A DNA stretch of 64,000 nt, from positions 2,914,001 through 2,978,000 of the forward strand of contig NC_022663.1 in assembly GCF_000157895.3 (NCBI RefSeq), read 5' to 3'. The stretch comes from Mycobacterium kansasii ATCC 12478 (GTDB taxonomy: Bacteria; Actinomycetota; Actinomycetes; Mycobacteriales; Mycobacteriaceae). The notes beneath the pieces were generated by a model. The model did no database searches, was not told where the DNA came from, and was given only the letters and a program-made list of their open reading frames with translations. Positions 9,192 to 16,603 of the stretch are shown one piece after another (position 1 is the stretch's first letter; the number at the start of each line of letters is the position of its first letter). The position numbers and the translations under genes were made by a program.

Positions 9192-9857
9192 TTACTGGCC
9201 CAGGATGTTCTGCATTGCCCCGGCCAGCACGTTGACCGCGGGCCCGCCGTTGCCGGACTGGCAGACCTTGGCTTGCAGCAACACATTTTCGCGCAGCCTG
9301 GTTTGATCGAAGCACCGCCGGTCGGTGCCGGCTTCCTGCTTGGTCCACGCCGAGTCGGTTGCGGTAGGCGGCCCGCCGTCGAACGACCACACCTGCGTGG
9401 TCCCGTTGTCCAGGTGCATCGCGGTGGTTTGCCCCGAGCAGCCCACGGTTCGGTCCACGACCCGGTGAAACGCCCGGCCCGCGGCGTCGTTGCTGGCGAA
9501 CACCCCCACCGCCTGCTTGACGTAGTGGGTTTGGTCGGTGGCCGATGTCTGGGTGATGGCCCCGTTGAACGACGCCAGGTCGGGGTCGTTGTACACCTCC
9601 GGTAGCCCGATGTCGGCCCAGTTGTTGCACACCGGGAGGTCGACCGCATACGCCTGGAACGGCTCGGTGAACACCGACTCCCAGCCCATCGGCGCGCCGA
9701 CGATGTTGCCGACCGATCCCCGGCCCAGGACCGCGTAGTTCACCACCCCCGGCTCGGACGGGTGAGCCTCCGCAACCGGAGCTATGGGAGCCGTAGCAGC
9801 TGCCACCCAGCCCGCTGCCCAGCCCGCGAGGGCCAGGCTCGGCACCGCGATCCGCAT
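9192..9857 (-). CDS. Secreted PknH-sensor-like protein (Rv3705c homologue)
   Basis: This 221-residue exported protein has a cleavable signal peptide: a basic start, a hydrophobic stretch (residues 6-26), and a likely cut after VAEA. The mature part matches the mycobacterial PknH-like extracellular domain family, with cysteines in LPVCNNW, VGCSGQT, RRCFDQT and AKVCQSG that probably form two disulfides. The family includes kinase sensor domains and free-standing secreted or lipid-anchored proteins; the ligand is unknown. The ATG at 9857 gives a clean signal peptide. An ATG at 9875 would overlap the catalase stop. The gene probably shares a transcript with the catalase gene. Confidence 0.85.
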   Translation of the reverse strand: MRIAVPSLALAGWAAGWVAAATAPIAPVAEAHPSEPGVVNYAVLGRGSVGNIVGAPMGWESVFTEPFQAYAVDLPVCNNWADIGLPEVYNDPDLASFNGAITQTSATDQTHYVKQAVGVFASNDAAGRAFHRVVDRTVGCSGQTTAMHLDNGTTQVWSFDGGPPTATDSAWTKQEAGTDRRCFDQTRLRENVLLQAKVCQSGNGGPAVNVLAGAMQNILGQ

Positions 9858-9861
9858 CCGT

Positions 9862-11319
9862 TCAGGCCTTGTCATGAAGCCGGGCCCGCACGCCCTCTTC
9901 CACCTTCTTGCCCAGATCGGAGTCCACGTTGCGCCAGTACTCGAACACCCGTGACAGCACCGGCTCCTGCACACCTTTGGACGCATGCCCAATGATGTTG
10001 TGAGCCAAGCGTTCCCGGGCCGCATCGTCGAGCACGTCGCGGACCAGGGTGCCGGCCTGTCCCCAGTCGTCGTCATCGGAACGCAAAGTGTATGCGGCAC
10101 GTACCATCTGGCCATCAGCCATCCAGCGCACCTCGGCGGCGCGCGCGGGATCAGCCTGCGGGCCGCCGTAGGAGTTGGGCGCATAGACCGGATCAGTGAT
10201 GTTCTTGATCCGCATCGCACCGTCCTTGGAGTAGCTGTTGACCTCCACCTTCGGCGAATTGACCGGAATCTGCTTGTAATTGGTGCCCAGTCGGGCCCGG
10301 TGTGCATCGGAGTAGGAGAACCCGCGCGCCAACAGCATCTTGTCCGGGCTCAATCCGGTGCCGGGCACGATGTTGTTGGGTTCGAACGCGGCCTGTTCCA
10401 TCTCGGTGTGATAGTCGGTGACGTTGCGGTCCAACGTCAGTTTGCCGACGTCGATCAGGGGGTAGTCGCGATGCGGCCACACCTTGGTCAGATCGAAGGG
10501 GTTGAACCGGTAGGTCTTGGCGTCCTCGAACGGCATGATCTGCACCTTGAGTGTCCAGCTGGGGAATTCGCCCCGCTCGATCACGTCGTAGAGATCCCGT
10601 TGGTGGTAGTCGGCGTCCTCACCGGCCAGTCGGTCGGCGTCCTCCTGCGTCAGGAAGTCGATGCCCTGGTCGGTGATGAAATGGTACTTCACCCAAAAGA
10701 TTTCGCCGGCGTGGTTGATCCAGCTGTAGGTGTGGCTGCCGTAACCGTTCATGTGCCGCCAGGTCTTCGGGATACCGCGATCTCCCATCAGCCAGGTCAC
10801 CTGATGCGCCGACTCGGGTGAGAGGGTCCAGAAGTCCCACTGCATGTTGTGGTCGCGCAGGTTGTTTGCCGCCCGGCGCTTTTGGGACCGGATGAAGTGC
10901 TGGAACTTCAGTGGATCGCGAATGAAGAAGATCGGGGTGTTGTTGCCGACCATGTCGAAGTTGCCCTCCGACGTGTAGAACTTCACGGCGAAACCGCGCG
11001 GATCCCGCCAGGTGTCCGGGCTGCCGCGCTCGCCGGCAACGGTGGAAAACCGGACCAGTGTCTCGGTTTTGGTGCCGGGCTGGAACACCGCCGCTCTGGT
11101 GTACCGGCTGACGTCGTTGGTCACTTCGAAGTGACCGAACGCGCCGCCGCCTTTGGCGTGCGGCTGACGTTCCGGGATGCGTTCCCGGTTGAACATGGCC
11201 ATCTGCTCGATCAGATAGTGGTCCTGCAGCAGTATGGGGCCGTCGGGGCCGACGGTCAGTGACTGGTCGTCGCTGGGAGCGGGACTGCCCGCGTCAGTGG
11301 TGGTGTAGCGCTCCGTCAT
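9862..11319 (-). CDS. Monofunctional heme catalase, small-subunit type
   Basis: The enzyme dismutes hydrogen peroxide to water and oxygen. The 485-residue length fits small-subunit (clade 3) catalases. Catalytic His54 is in RQPHAKGGGAFGHFE, the distal Asn in DMVGNNTPIFFIRDP (about 127), and the proximal heme-ligand Tyr in LLARGFSYSDAHRARLG (near residue 335). A GAGGAGG ribosome site precedes the start. The gene lies between the Rv3705c and Rv3706c homologues, where M. tuberculosis has no catalase and relies on KatG alone, so it is an addition or an ancestral gene lost there. It could complement ergothioneine in oxidative defence. Confidence 0.96.
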   Translation of the reverse strand: MTERYTTTDAGSPAPSDDQSLTVGPDGPILLQDHYLIEQMAMFNRERIPERQPHAKGGGAFGHFEVTNDVSRYTRAAVFQPGTKTETLVRFSTVAGERGSPDTWRDPRGFAVKFYTSEGNFDMVGNNTPIFFIRDPLKFQHFIRSQKRRAANNLRDHNMQWDFWTLSPESAHQVTWLMGDRGIPKTWRHMNGYGSHTYSWINHAGEIFWVKYHFITDQGIDFLTQEDADRLAGEDADYHQRDLYDVIERGEFPSWTLKVQIMPFEDAKTYRFNPFDLTKVWPHRDYPLIDVGKLTLDRNVTDYHTEMEQAAFEPNNIVPGTGLSPDKMLLARGFSYSDAHRARLGTNYKQIPVNSPKVEVNSYSKDGAMRIKNITDPVYAPNSYGGPQADPARAAEVRWMADGQMVRAAYTLRSDDDDWGQAGTLVRDVLDDAARERLAHNIIGHASKGVQEPVLSRVFEYWRNVDSDLGKKVEEGVRARLHDKA

Positions 11320-11531
11320 ATCGGTGCCTCCTCGTCGACTGGGCTGGTTCAGCGAAACTTATTGGTTTGCAAGGTAGTACGTTTGGCGACGGCACTAGGG
11401 CGGATCATGCTGGGCGCGAAGGACTTTCGACCTGCTACAGCACGGCCCGGCATCCCGCGACGAGACGCCGGGCCGGTTGTCCCGCGCCACGTTGGTCACA
11501 CAACCCAGTATGCGCTTCTTCGCTGAACCAG

Positions 11532-12035
11532 TTATGGCCGCGACGGCGCCGTGGTGGGGCTGGGGCTGCTGGGTGTCTGCGGTGCCCCGGGACCCATCTG
11601 GCCGGCACCCGGACCGCCCGGGCCGCCCGGACCACCCGGACCCCCGGGGAACCCGGGGCCCATGCCCGGGCCCATTCCGGGGCCCATTCCGGGGCCCATG
11701 CCGGGGCCCATGCCAGGAGGCGGGGGTCCGGGGAATCCGAACTGCCATCCCTGCCCCGGGCCGGGGCCACCCGGACCGGCCGGCATGAACATGCCGTGAT
11801 GGTGGTGGCGGTGGTGATAACACTTGCCGTATCCGAAAACCAGGGCGCCGGCGACAAGGATCGACCAGGCGATGAAGATGACGCCGGCAACGATCACCAC
11901 CCAGGCCGCGGCCTGGTAGAGCCTGGGCGGCTTTTCCCTCGGCGGGGGCGGTGGTGCAGCGGTGGCTACGGCCGGCGGCGGGGACGGCGGGGGCGGTGGG
12001 GGCGGTGGGGGTGCGGGCTCTGGTGTTTCGCTCAT
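11532..12035 (-). CDS. Proline-rich single-pass membrane protein (Rv3706c-like)
   Basis: The 167-residue protein begins MSETPEP, followed by a poly-proline stretch (about residues 8-38), one transmembrane helix (AAAWVVIVAGVIFIAWSIL, about residues 43-65), a His-rich patch (CYHHRHHHH), and a long Gly-Pro-Met tail of GMGP and GGP repeats. The His-rich patch could bind metal, but this is speculation. The ATG after an in-frame GTG is chosen because the upstream paralogue also begins MSETPE. It is the second copy of a tandem duplicated pair. Function is unknown. Confidence 0.75.
   Translation of the reverse strand: MSETPEPAPPPPPPPPPSPPPAVATAAPPPPPREKPPRLYQAAAWVVIVAGVIFIAWSILVAGALVFGYGKCYHHRHHHHGMFMPAGPGGPGPGQGWQFGFPGPPPPGMGPGMGPGMGPGMGPGMGPGFPGGPGGPGGPGGPGAGQMGPGAPQTPSSPSPTTAPSRP
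11621..11722 (-). repeat. Tandem 9-12 bp Gly-Pro repeats inside proline-rich gene
   Basis: On the plus strand the stretch reads as short units of CCGGGG-CCCAT-type sequence and CCCGGACCG-type units, encoding GMGP and GGP repeats on the minus strand. Four to five GMGP units are near perfect. Such low-complexity runs are prone to slippage, so length variation between isolates is likely. Confidence 0.7.
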
Positions 12036-12155
12036 CACTCGAATATTGCTCAGCCCCGCGACAACCGCAAAGGGTTACGGCGATACGACACCGGATTGAT
12101 CACAAACTCATGAGACCCGGTGCTCGAGTGAGCACCGGGCCTGGTGTCGAAGTTC

Positions 12156-12515
12156 CTAACGACCGGGTGTGGTGGCCGGCGCAACCGAGGTCGGCACCTG
12201 CGTCGGACCGCCGGGTCCTGTGCTCGGGCTCACCGCCGGGACGCCACCATTGGGACCTCCCATCCGGTGCATCATCGCGTGAGGCTTGTGATGGCGGTGG
12301 TGGCCGTAGCCGCCGTGACCGCTTTGCATGCCGAGCCGGAAGCCGGTGAAGAAGATCACCGCGACGATGAACACGATTCCGGCGACGATGACCACCCACG
12401 CCGCGGCTTTGAAGACCTTGGGGGTCTGATGGGGCGCCGGTGGCACCGCCGGCGGTGGTGGGGGTGCCACGGCGGTCGACGTCGGCGCTGTCGGTATTTC
12501 AGGTGTTTCGCTCAT
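12156..12515 (-). CDS. Proline-rich single-pass membrane protein, paralogue of downstream gene
   Basis: The 119-residue protein starts MSETPEIPT and has a Pro-rich segment, a transmembrane helix (VFKAAAWVVIVAGIVFIVAVIF), a His-rich patch (GYGHHRHHKPH) and a Pro/Thr-rich tail. It shares its start, the AAAWVVIVAG helix and the HHRHH motif with the next gene on the same strand, so the two are tandem paralogues; this one lacks the GMGP expansion. In M. tuberculosis one such gene (Rv3706c) is annotated as a conserved proline-rich protein. Topology predicts a cytoplasmic Pro-rich N-terminus and an outer His-rich tail. Function is unknown. Confidence 0.75.
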   Translation of the reverse strand: MSETPEIPTAPTSTAVAPPPPPAVPPAPHQTPKVFKAAAWVVIVAGIVFIVAVIFFTGFRLGMQSGHGGYGHHRHHKPHAMMHRMGGPNGGVPAVSPSTGPGGPTQVPTSVAPATTPGR

Positions 12516-12697
12516 GAGACGCATGATGCCGGGGCAAACAGTGGTGGCGGCTATGCGCAACTTAGGTAGTAGCTGTGAGCCATCCTGGACCGACGGCACG
12601 GCACCCGTGAGGCCTTTTGGAGGCCCCTTAGAGGGCAAAGTCCCTATTTGGGCGCCAACACGCCCAGCCAGGCACTGTTTGGGTGTCCGCTGATCGG

Positions 12698-13855
12698 TTA
12701 GGACTCCGACCCCGGCTTGAACGGATTGACCGCAAACTGGATCACCCGATAGGGCGCGCCGGCACGTGGATCTGCGTTATTCCACTGGCTGACAAATATG
12801 CGCAGCTCATCGAGCGTGGATCCGGGCGAGATGTAGCCGCCATACGGCTGCGCCAGCCGATTGTCGTAGGGCGGCGGCAGGCTATCGGCCGGCTCGGGCC
12901 ACTCCTCCTCGTGTTGCACCACGGTAGTCACCGGAGCGGTACCGAGCGACGTCGGATCGTCGGCCACCCGGACCTCCATGTCGCCGTTACTGGCGTTGAA
13001 ATACGACAGCACCGTCTTGCCCTCGATCTGCCGGATGCTCATCTCGCCGACCTGGTCGGGCCACAGCGGGGTCGGCGGCTTGTTCCAGCCGCCTCCGGGC
13101 CCGACGGCCCAGCCCTGCCAGCGGGACCGGTCGGTGAACGCTTCAGGCGTGGCCCGGTACAGCACCACCGGTAGCCAGCGGGTGAAGCTGTTGGCCACGA
13201 TGTACACCCACCCGGTGGGAGAGTCGGGCGTGGGAACAGGGTCGTAGTACCCGCTGATCTGTGTCTGCCCCCAGCGCTGGTAGGACGCGTCGCGCCGGGA
13301 CCCTGGAACGGTCTGCCAGCCGCCGCGCGCCGGTTCGGCCTTCACCAGCCGAGTTGTCTGCGGCACCAGATCCTTGGTCGTCGCGACCAGCAGATAGTTT
13401 TGCCGGTTGATCTGCACCACCCCGGCGGGCAGCTGCGAATCCCCCGGCGGCGTCGGGTCGGCCAGCAGTGGTTTCGTTACGCCGGTGACACCGGTGTAGC
13501 GCACCCCGGCCGGGTCGTCGACGGATGCGGTATCGACATGCAGCGCAATCGGCGAATACCAGCCGCCGAGCCCCACACCCTGCCCGGCAAAGCTGTCGCC
13601 GCACACCTGCAGCAGCTGGCTGGGGAATTCCACGAACTCACACAGATCGGTGGCGCCGATGCCGTAGTCCCCGGTGGGAGTTCCGGTGCCGGCCGTCGGA
13701 CCGATCCGCAGCACCTGACCGGGTGCCAGCGGCGGCAGGATCGGCTCGGGCACCGGCGCCGGCGGATCGGCGTGGGCAACCCAAAACCATTGCGGGACAA
13801 GAAAAGATACGACCAATAGCGAGCACCGCACGACCCAGGCGGAGCTCACCCGCAT
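12698..13855 (-). CDS. Exported DUF4185-like protein (Rv3707c homologue)
   Basis: The 385-residue protein has a signal peptide (hydrophobic residues 8-25, cleavage probably after VAHA) and a body matching the DUF4185-like family of secreted mycobacterial proteins. Visible family features are GDSFAGQGVGLGGWYSP, GWVYIVANSFTRW and AQPYGGYISPGSTLDELRIF. The pattern suggests a five-bladed beta-propeller like glycoside hydrolases, but no catalytic residues can be assigned. The start is one base from the asd stop, so it is probably the third gene of ask-asd-Rv3707c. Confidence 0.82.
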   Translation of the reverse strand: MRVSSAWVVRCSLLVVSFLVPQWFWVAHADPPAPVPEPILPPLAPGQVLRIGPTAGTGTPTGDYGIGATDLCEFVEFPSQLLQVCGDSFAGQGVGLGGWYSPIALHVDTASVDDPAGVRYTGVTGVTKPLLADPTPPGDSQLPAGVVQINRQNYLLVATTKDLVPQTTRLVKAEPARGGWQTVPGSRRDASYQRWGQTQISGYYDPVPTPDSPTGWVYIVANSFTRWLPVVLYRATPEAFTDRSRWQGWAVGPGGGWNKPPTPLWPDQVGEMSIRQIEGKTVLSYFNASNGDMEVRVADDPTSLGTAPVTTVVQHEEEWPEPADSLPPPYDNRLAQPYGGYISPGSTLDELRIFVSQWNNADPRAGAPYRVIQFAVNPFKPGSES

Positions 13856-13856
13856 A

Positions 13857-14900
13857 TCACAAGTCGGCGGCCAGCAGCTCGGCGATCTGGATGGTGTTCA
13901 GCGCCGCACCCTTGCGCAGGTTGTCCCCCGCAATGAACAGCGCCAAACCGCGCCCGCCCGGTACCCCGGGGTCGTTGCGGATGCGGCCAACAAGCGACTC
14001 GTCAACCCCGGCGGCCGCCAGCGGCGTCGGCACGTCGACCACCTTGACGCCGGGTGCGCCGTCAAGCAACCGACGGGCCTGCTCGGGCGAAAGCGGCCGG
14101 GCGAACTCGGCGTTGATGGACAAGCAGTGGCCGGTGAACACCGGCACCCGCACGCAGGTACCGCTGACCGCCAGGTCGGGAATGTCCAGGATCTTGCGGC
14201 TCTCGAACCGCAGCTTCTGGTCCTCGTCGGTCTCCCCGGAGTCGTCATCCACCAGCGACCCGGCCAGCGGCACCACGTTGAACGCGATCGGCGCGACGTA
14301 CTTCTGCGGCGCCGGAAAATCGAGAGCGGCACCGTCGTGCACAAGCTGCTCGGCGTCGTCGATCACCGCGCGGGCCTGGGCGGCCAGCTCGGCCACCCCG
14401 GCCAGGCCGCTGCCGGAGACCGCTTGATAGGTCGAGGCCACCACGCGGACCAGCTGCGCCTCGTCGTGCAGCACCTTGAGCACCGGCATCGCGGCCATGG
14501 TGGTGCAGTTCGGGTTGGCGATAATGCCCTTCTTGGGGGCCCCCGCCCCGCGCACGTCCCGCTCGAAGTTGACCTCCGAGACCACCAACGGCACGTCGGG
14601 GTCTTTGCGCCACGCCGACGAATTGTCGATCACCGTCACGCCCGCGGCTGCGAACCGCGGCGCCTGCACCCGCGACATCGCGGCGCCGGCGGAAAACAGG
14701 GCGATGTCCAGGCCGCTCGGGTCCGCCGTCGTGGCGTCTTCGACCTCGATCTCCTGGCCGCGGAAAGCCAGCTTGCGGCCCTGGGAGCGGGCCGACGCGA
14801 AGAACCGGACGGATTCAGCCGGGAAATCACGCTCGTCGAGCAGCGTGCGCATCACTTGCCCCACCTGACCGGTGGCGCCGACTACTCCTATTGAAACCAT
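13857..14900 (-). CDS. asd: Aspartate-semialdehyde dehydrogenase
   Basis: Asd reduces beta-aspartyl phosphate to aspartate semialdehyde with NADPH, feeding lysine, diaminopimelate, threonine and methionine synthesis. The 347-residue protein has the N-terminal nucleotide-binding motif GVVGATGQVGQVM, the catalytic Cys132 in IANPNCTTMAAMPV, and the conserved YQAVSGSG segment. The start codon directly abuts the ask stop with no spacer, showing a tight ask-asd operon as in other mycobacteria. Confidence 0.96.
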   Translation of the reverse strand: MVSIGVVGATGQVGQVMRTLLDERDFPAESVRFFASARSQGRKLAFRGQEIEVEDATTADPSGLDIALFSAGAAMSRVQAPRFAAAGVTVIDNSSAWRKDPDVPLVVSEVNFERDVRGAGAPKKGIIANPNCTTMAAMPVLKVLHDEAQLVRVVASTYQAVSGSGLAGVAELAAQARAVIDDAEQLVHDGAALDFPAPQKYVAPIAFNVVPLAGSLVDDDSGETDEDQKLRFESRKILDIPDLAVSGTCVRVPVFTGHCLSINAEFARPLSPEQARRLLDGAPGVKVVDVPTPLAAAGVDESLVGRIRNDPGVPGGRGLALFIAGDNLRKGAALNTIQIAELLAADL

Positions 14901-16166
14901 CTAACGTCCCGTCCCGGCGTACACGGTGGCTTCCTCGTCGCCGCCGAGGCCGAACGCCTCGTGCAGCGCCACCACCGCCTTGTCCAGCTCGGTGTCTCGG
15001 CATAGCACCGAGATGCGGATCTCCGACGTGGAGATCAGATCGATGTTCACCCCGACCGCGGCCAGCGCCTCACAGAACGTCGCTGTCACCCCGGGATGGC
15101 TGCGCATGCCCGCCCCGATCAGCGACAGCTTGCCGATGTGATCGTCGTAGAGCACCTGGGCGAAGCCGATCTCGTCTTTGAGCGAGTCCAGCTTGGCCAC
15201 CGCGGTCGGCCCGACGTCACGCGAGCAGGTGAAGGTGATGTCGGTCTTGCCATCCTCGATCTTGGACACGTTCTGCAGCACCATGTCGATGTTCACCTCG
15301 GCGTCGGCGATGGCGCGGAACACCTTGGCCGCATATCCGGGGATGTCGGGCAGCCCGACAATGGTCACCTTGGCTTCGCTGCGGTCGTGCGCGACTCCGG
15401 TCAGGATGGGGTCTTCCATGGGTACGTCCTTGATCGATCCGACGACGACGGTGCCCGGCCTGTCCGAATACGACGAGCGGACGTGCACCGGAATGTTGTA
15501 GCGGCGGGCGTATTCCACACAGCGCAGCATCAGTACCTTGGCGCCGCAGGCCGCCATCTCGAGCATCTCTTCGAACGTGACCGTGTCCAGCTTGCGCGCG
15601 TTGTGCACGATTCGCGGATCGGCGGTGAAGATGCCGTCGACGTCGGTGTAGATCTCACAGACGTCGGCGCGCAGCGCGGCCGCCAGGGCGACCGCGGTGG
15701 TGTCCGAGCCGCCGCGGCCCAGGGTGGTGACGTCGCGGGTGTCCTGGCTGACGCCTTGGAATCCGGCGACCAGAACGATGCGGCCTTCGTCGAGCGCGGC
15801 CCGCACCCGCCCCGGGGTGACGTCGATGATCTTGGCGTTGCCGTGCGTGCCGGTGGTGATCACCCCGGCCTGCGAACCGGTGAACGACCGGGCCTGGGCG
15901 CCCAGCGATTCGATCGCCATGGCCACCAGCGCGTTGGAGATGCGCTCACCGGCGGTCAGCAGCATGTCGAGCTCGCGCGGCGGCGGGACCGGACACACCT
16001 GCTGGGCCAGGTCCAGCAGGTCGTCGGTGGTGTCGCCCATCGCGGAGACGACGACCACTACGTCGTTGCCCTGCTTCCTGGTCTCGACGATGCGTTCGGC
16101 GACCCGGCGAATCCGGTCGGCATCGGCCACCGAGGATCCGCCGTACTTCTGCACGACGAGCGCCAC
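14901..16166 (-). CDS. ask: Aspartokinase
   Basis: Aspartokinase phosphorylates aspartate, the entry step of the aspartate family. The GTG start at 16166 gives 421 residues, the usual mycobacterial length, with the kinase signature VVQKYGGSSVADADRI at the N-terminus and TLGRGGSDTTAVALA near residue 150. Two ACT domains occupy about residues 260-410 and would bind lysine and threonine for feedback control. In actinobacteria an internal start yields a separate beta subunit; here candidates lie near residue 250, but I cannot fix one from sequence alone. Confidence 0.95.
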   Translation of the reverse strand: MALVVQKYGGSSVADADRIRRVAERIVETRKQGNDVVVVVSAMGDTTDDLLDLAQQVCPVPPPRELDMLLTAGERISNALVAMAIESLGAQARSFTGSQAGVITTGTHGNAKIIDVTPGRVRAALDEGRIVLVAGFQGVSQDTRDVTTLGRGGSDTTAVALAAALRADVCEIYTDVDGIFTADPRIVHNARKLDTVTFEEMLEMAACGAKVLMLRCVEYARRYNIPVHVRSSYSDRPGTVVVGSIKDVPMEDPILTGVAHDRSEAKVTIVGLPDIPGYAAKVFRAIADAEVNIDMVLQNVSKIEDGKTDITFTCSRDVGPTAVAKLDSLKDEIGFAQVLYDDHIGKLSLIGAGMRSHPGVTATFCEALAAVGVNIDLISTSEIRISVLCRDTELDKAVVALHEAFGLGGDEEATVYAGTGR

Positions 16167-16274
16167 TGATCTTTTCCTGTCTTGATTGGCCCGGGTCTGA
16201 GTCCACAACAGGATACGTGGACGCGCATCTCAATTTTATGGGCGATGCCCGCGGGCGACCCGGGCCCGTCGGGT

Positions 16275-16369
16275 GTGAGCCGACGGCTTCGAAGGTGAGC
16301 CCACGGCGTCGAGCGTGAGGCCACGGGGTCGAGCGTGAACCGACCCTTTCGAGCGCGAACCCAGGGCGG
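16275..16369 (+). repeat. Four and a half imperfect 20-bp tandem repeats upstream of ask/leuA
   Basis: Units begin at 16275, 16295, 16315 and 16335, with a partial one at 16355. They share the pattern GTGAGCCCACGGCGTCGAGC, varying mostly in the middle, and keep exact 20-base spacing. They lie in the 437-base gap between the divergent ask and leuA genes. I see no coding potential across them. They could be a local expansion or protein-binding sites. Confidence 0.8.
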
Positions 16370-16473
16370 AACTTCCGCAATTTCACCGCCCGCGGCGCAC
16401 GCTCGAGGCCGTCAGCGCACACTCGGCGTCAGTCGATGCGACCGGTTTTGGTGAGCCGGCCGGTAGCGGTAGA

Positions 16474-16524
16474 GTGCACAACGTGCAGCGGGTGCTCCTC
16501 CTCGGACGCCGCGACGGGGTCTGA
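16474..16524 (+). CDS. leuL: leuA leader peptide with three consecutive Leu codons
   Basis: A 16-codon frame starts at GTG 16474 (or GTG 16483) and reads VHNVQRVLLLGRRDGV before TGA. The three adjacent CTC leucine codons, followed immediately by alternative RNA stems, are the hallmark of leucine-responsive leader peptides. Ribosome stalling at the Leu codons when charged tRNA-Leu is scarce would change folding of the leader and raise leuA expression. Leucine leader peptides before actinobacterial leuA genes are established; this assignment is from the codons and structure seen here. Confidence 0.75.
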   Translation: MHNVQRVLLLGRRDGV

Positions 16525-16571
16525 TCCAGACCGGCTTCCCGTCGCGGGACGTTCGCGACTGCGCCGGTCTG
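16509..16571 (+). promoter_or_regulatory. leuA leader RNA with competing stems and pseudoknot-like pairing
   Basis: Three pairings are visible. Stem A pairs 16509-16518 with 16538-16547 (CCGCGACGGG with its complement, 10 bp). Stem B pairs 16527-16535 with 16563-16571 (CAGACCGGC with its complement, 9 bp). Stem C pairs 16518-16523 with 16527-16532 (6 bp, 3-base loop). B's left arm lies within A's loop and its right arm outside, so A and B together form an H-type pseudoknot, while C competes with B. The leader-peptide stop lies inside stem C, so the translating ribosome would decide which forms. There is no U-run, so control may be at translation of leuA. Confidence 0.75.
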
Positions 16572-16603
16572 AGGTTCCTTCTCACAACCCCGGAGCAACT
16601 ACC

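Noticed and set aside
12625..12655. GGGACTTTGCCCTC-like sequence (reverse strand) resembling a DosR box upstream of a proline-rich gene
   Set aside because: The right half is shifted by one base against the consensus and lacks the key G, so the match is weak.
16509..16571. Classic Rho-independent attenuator before leuA
   Set aside because: Strong stems exist but no U-run follows any of them.
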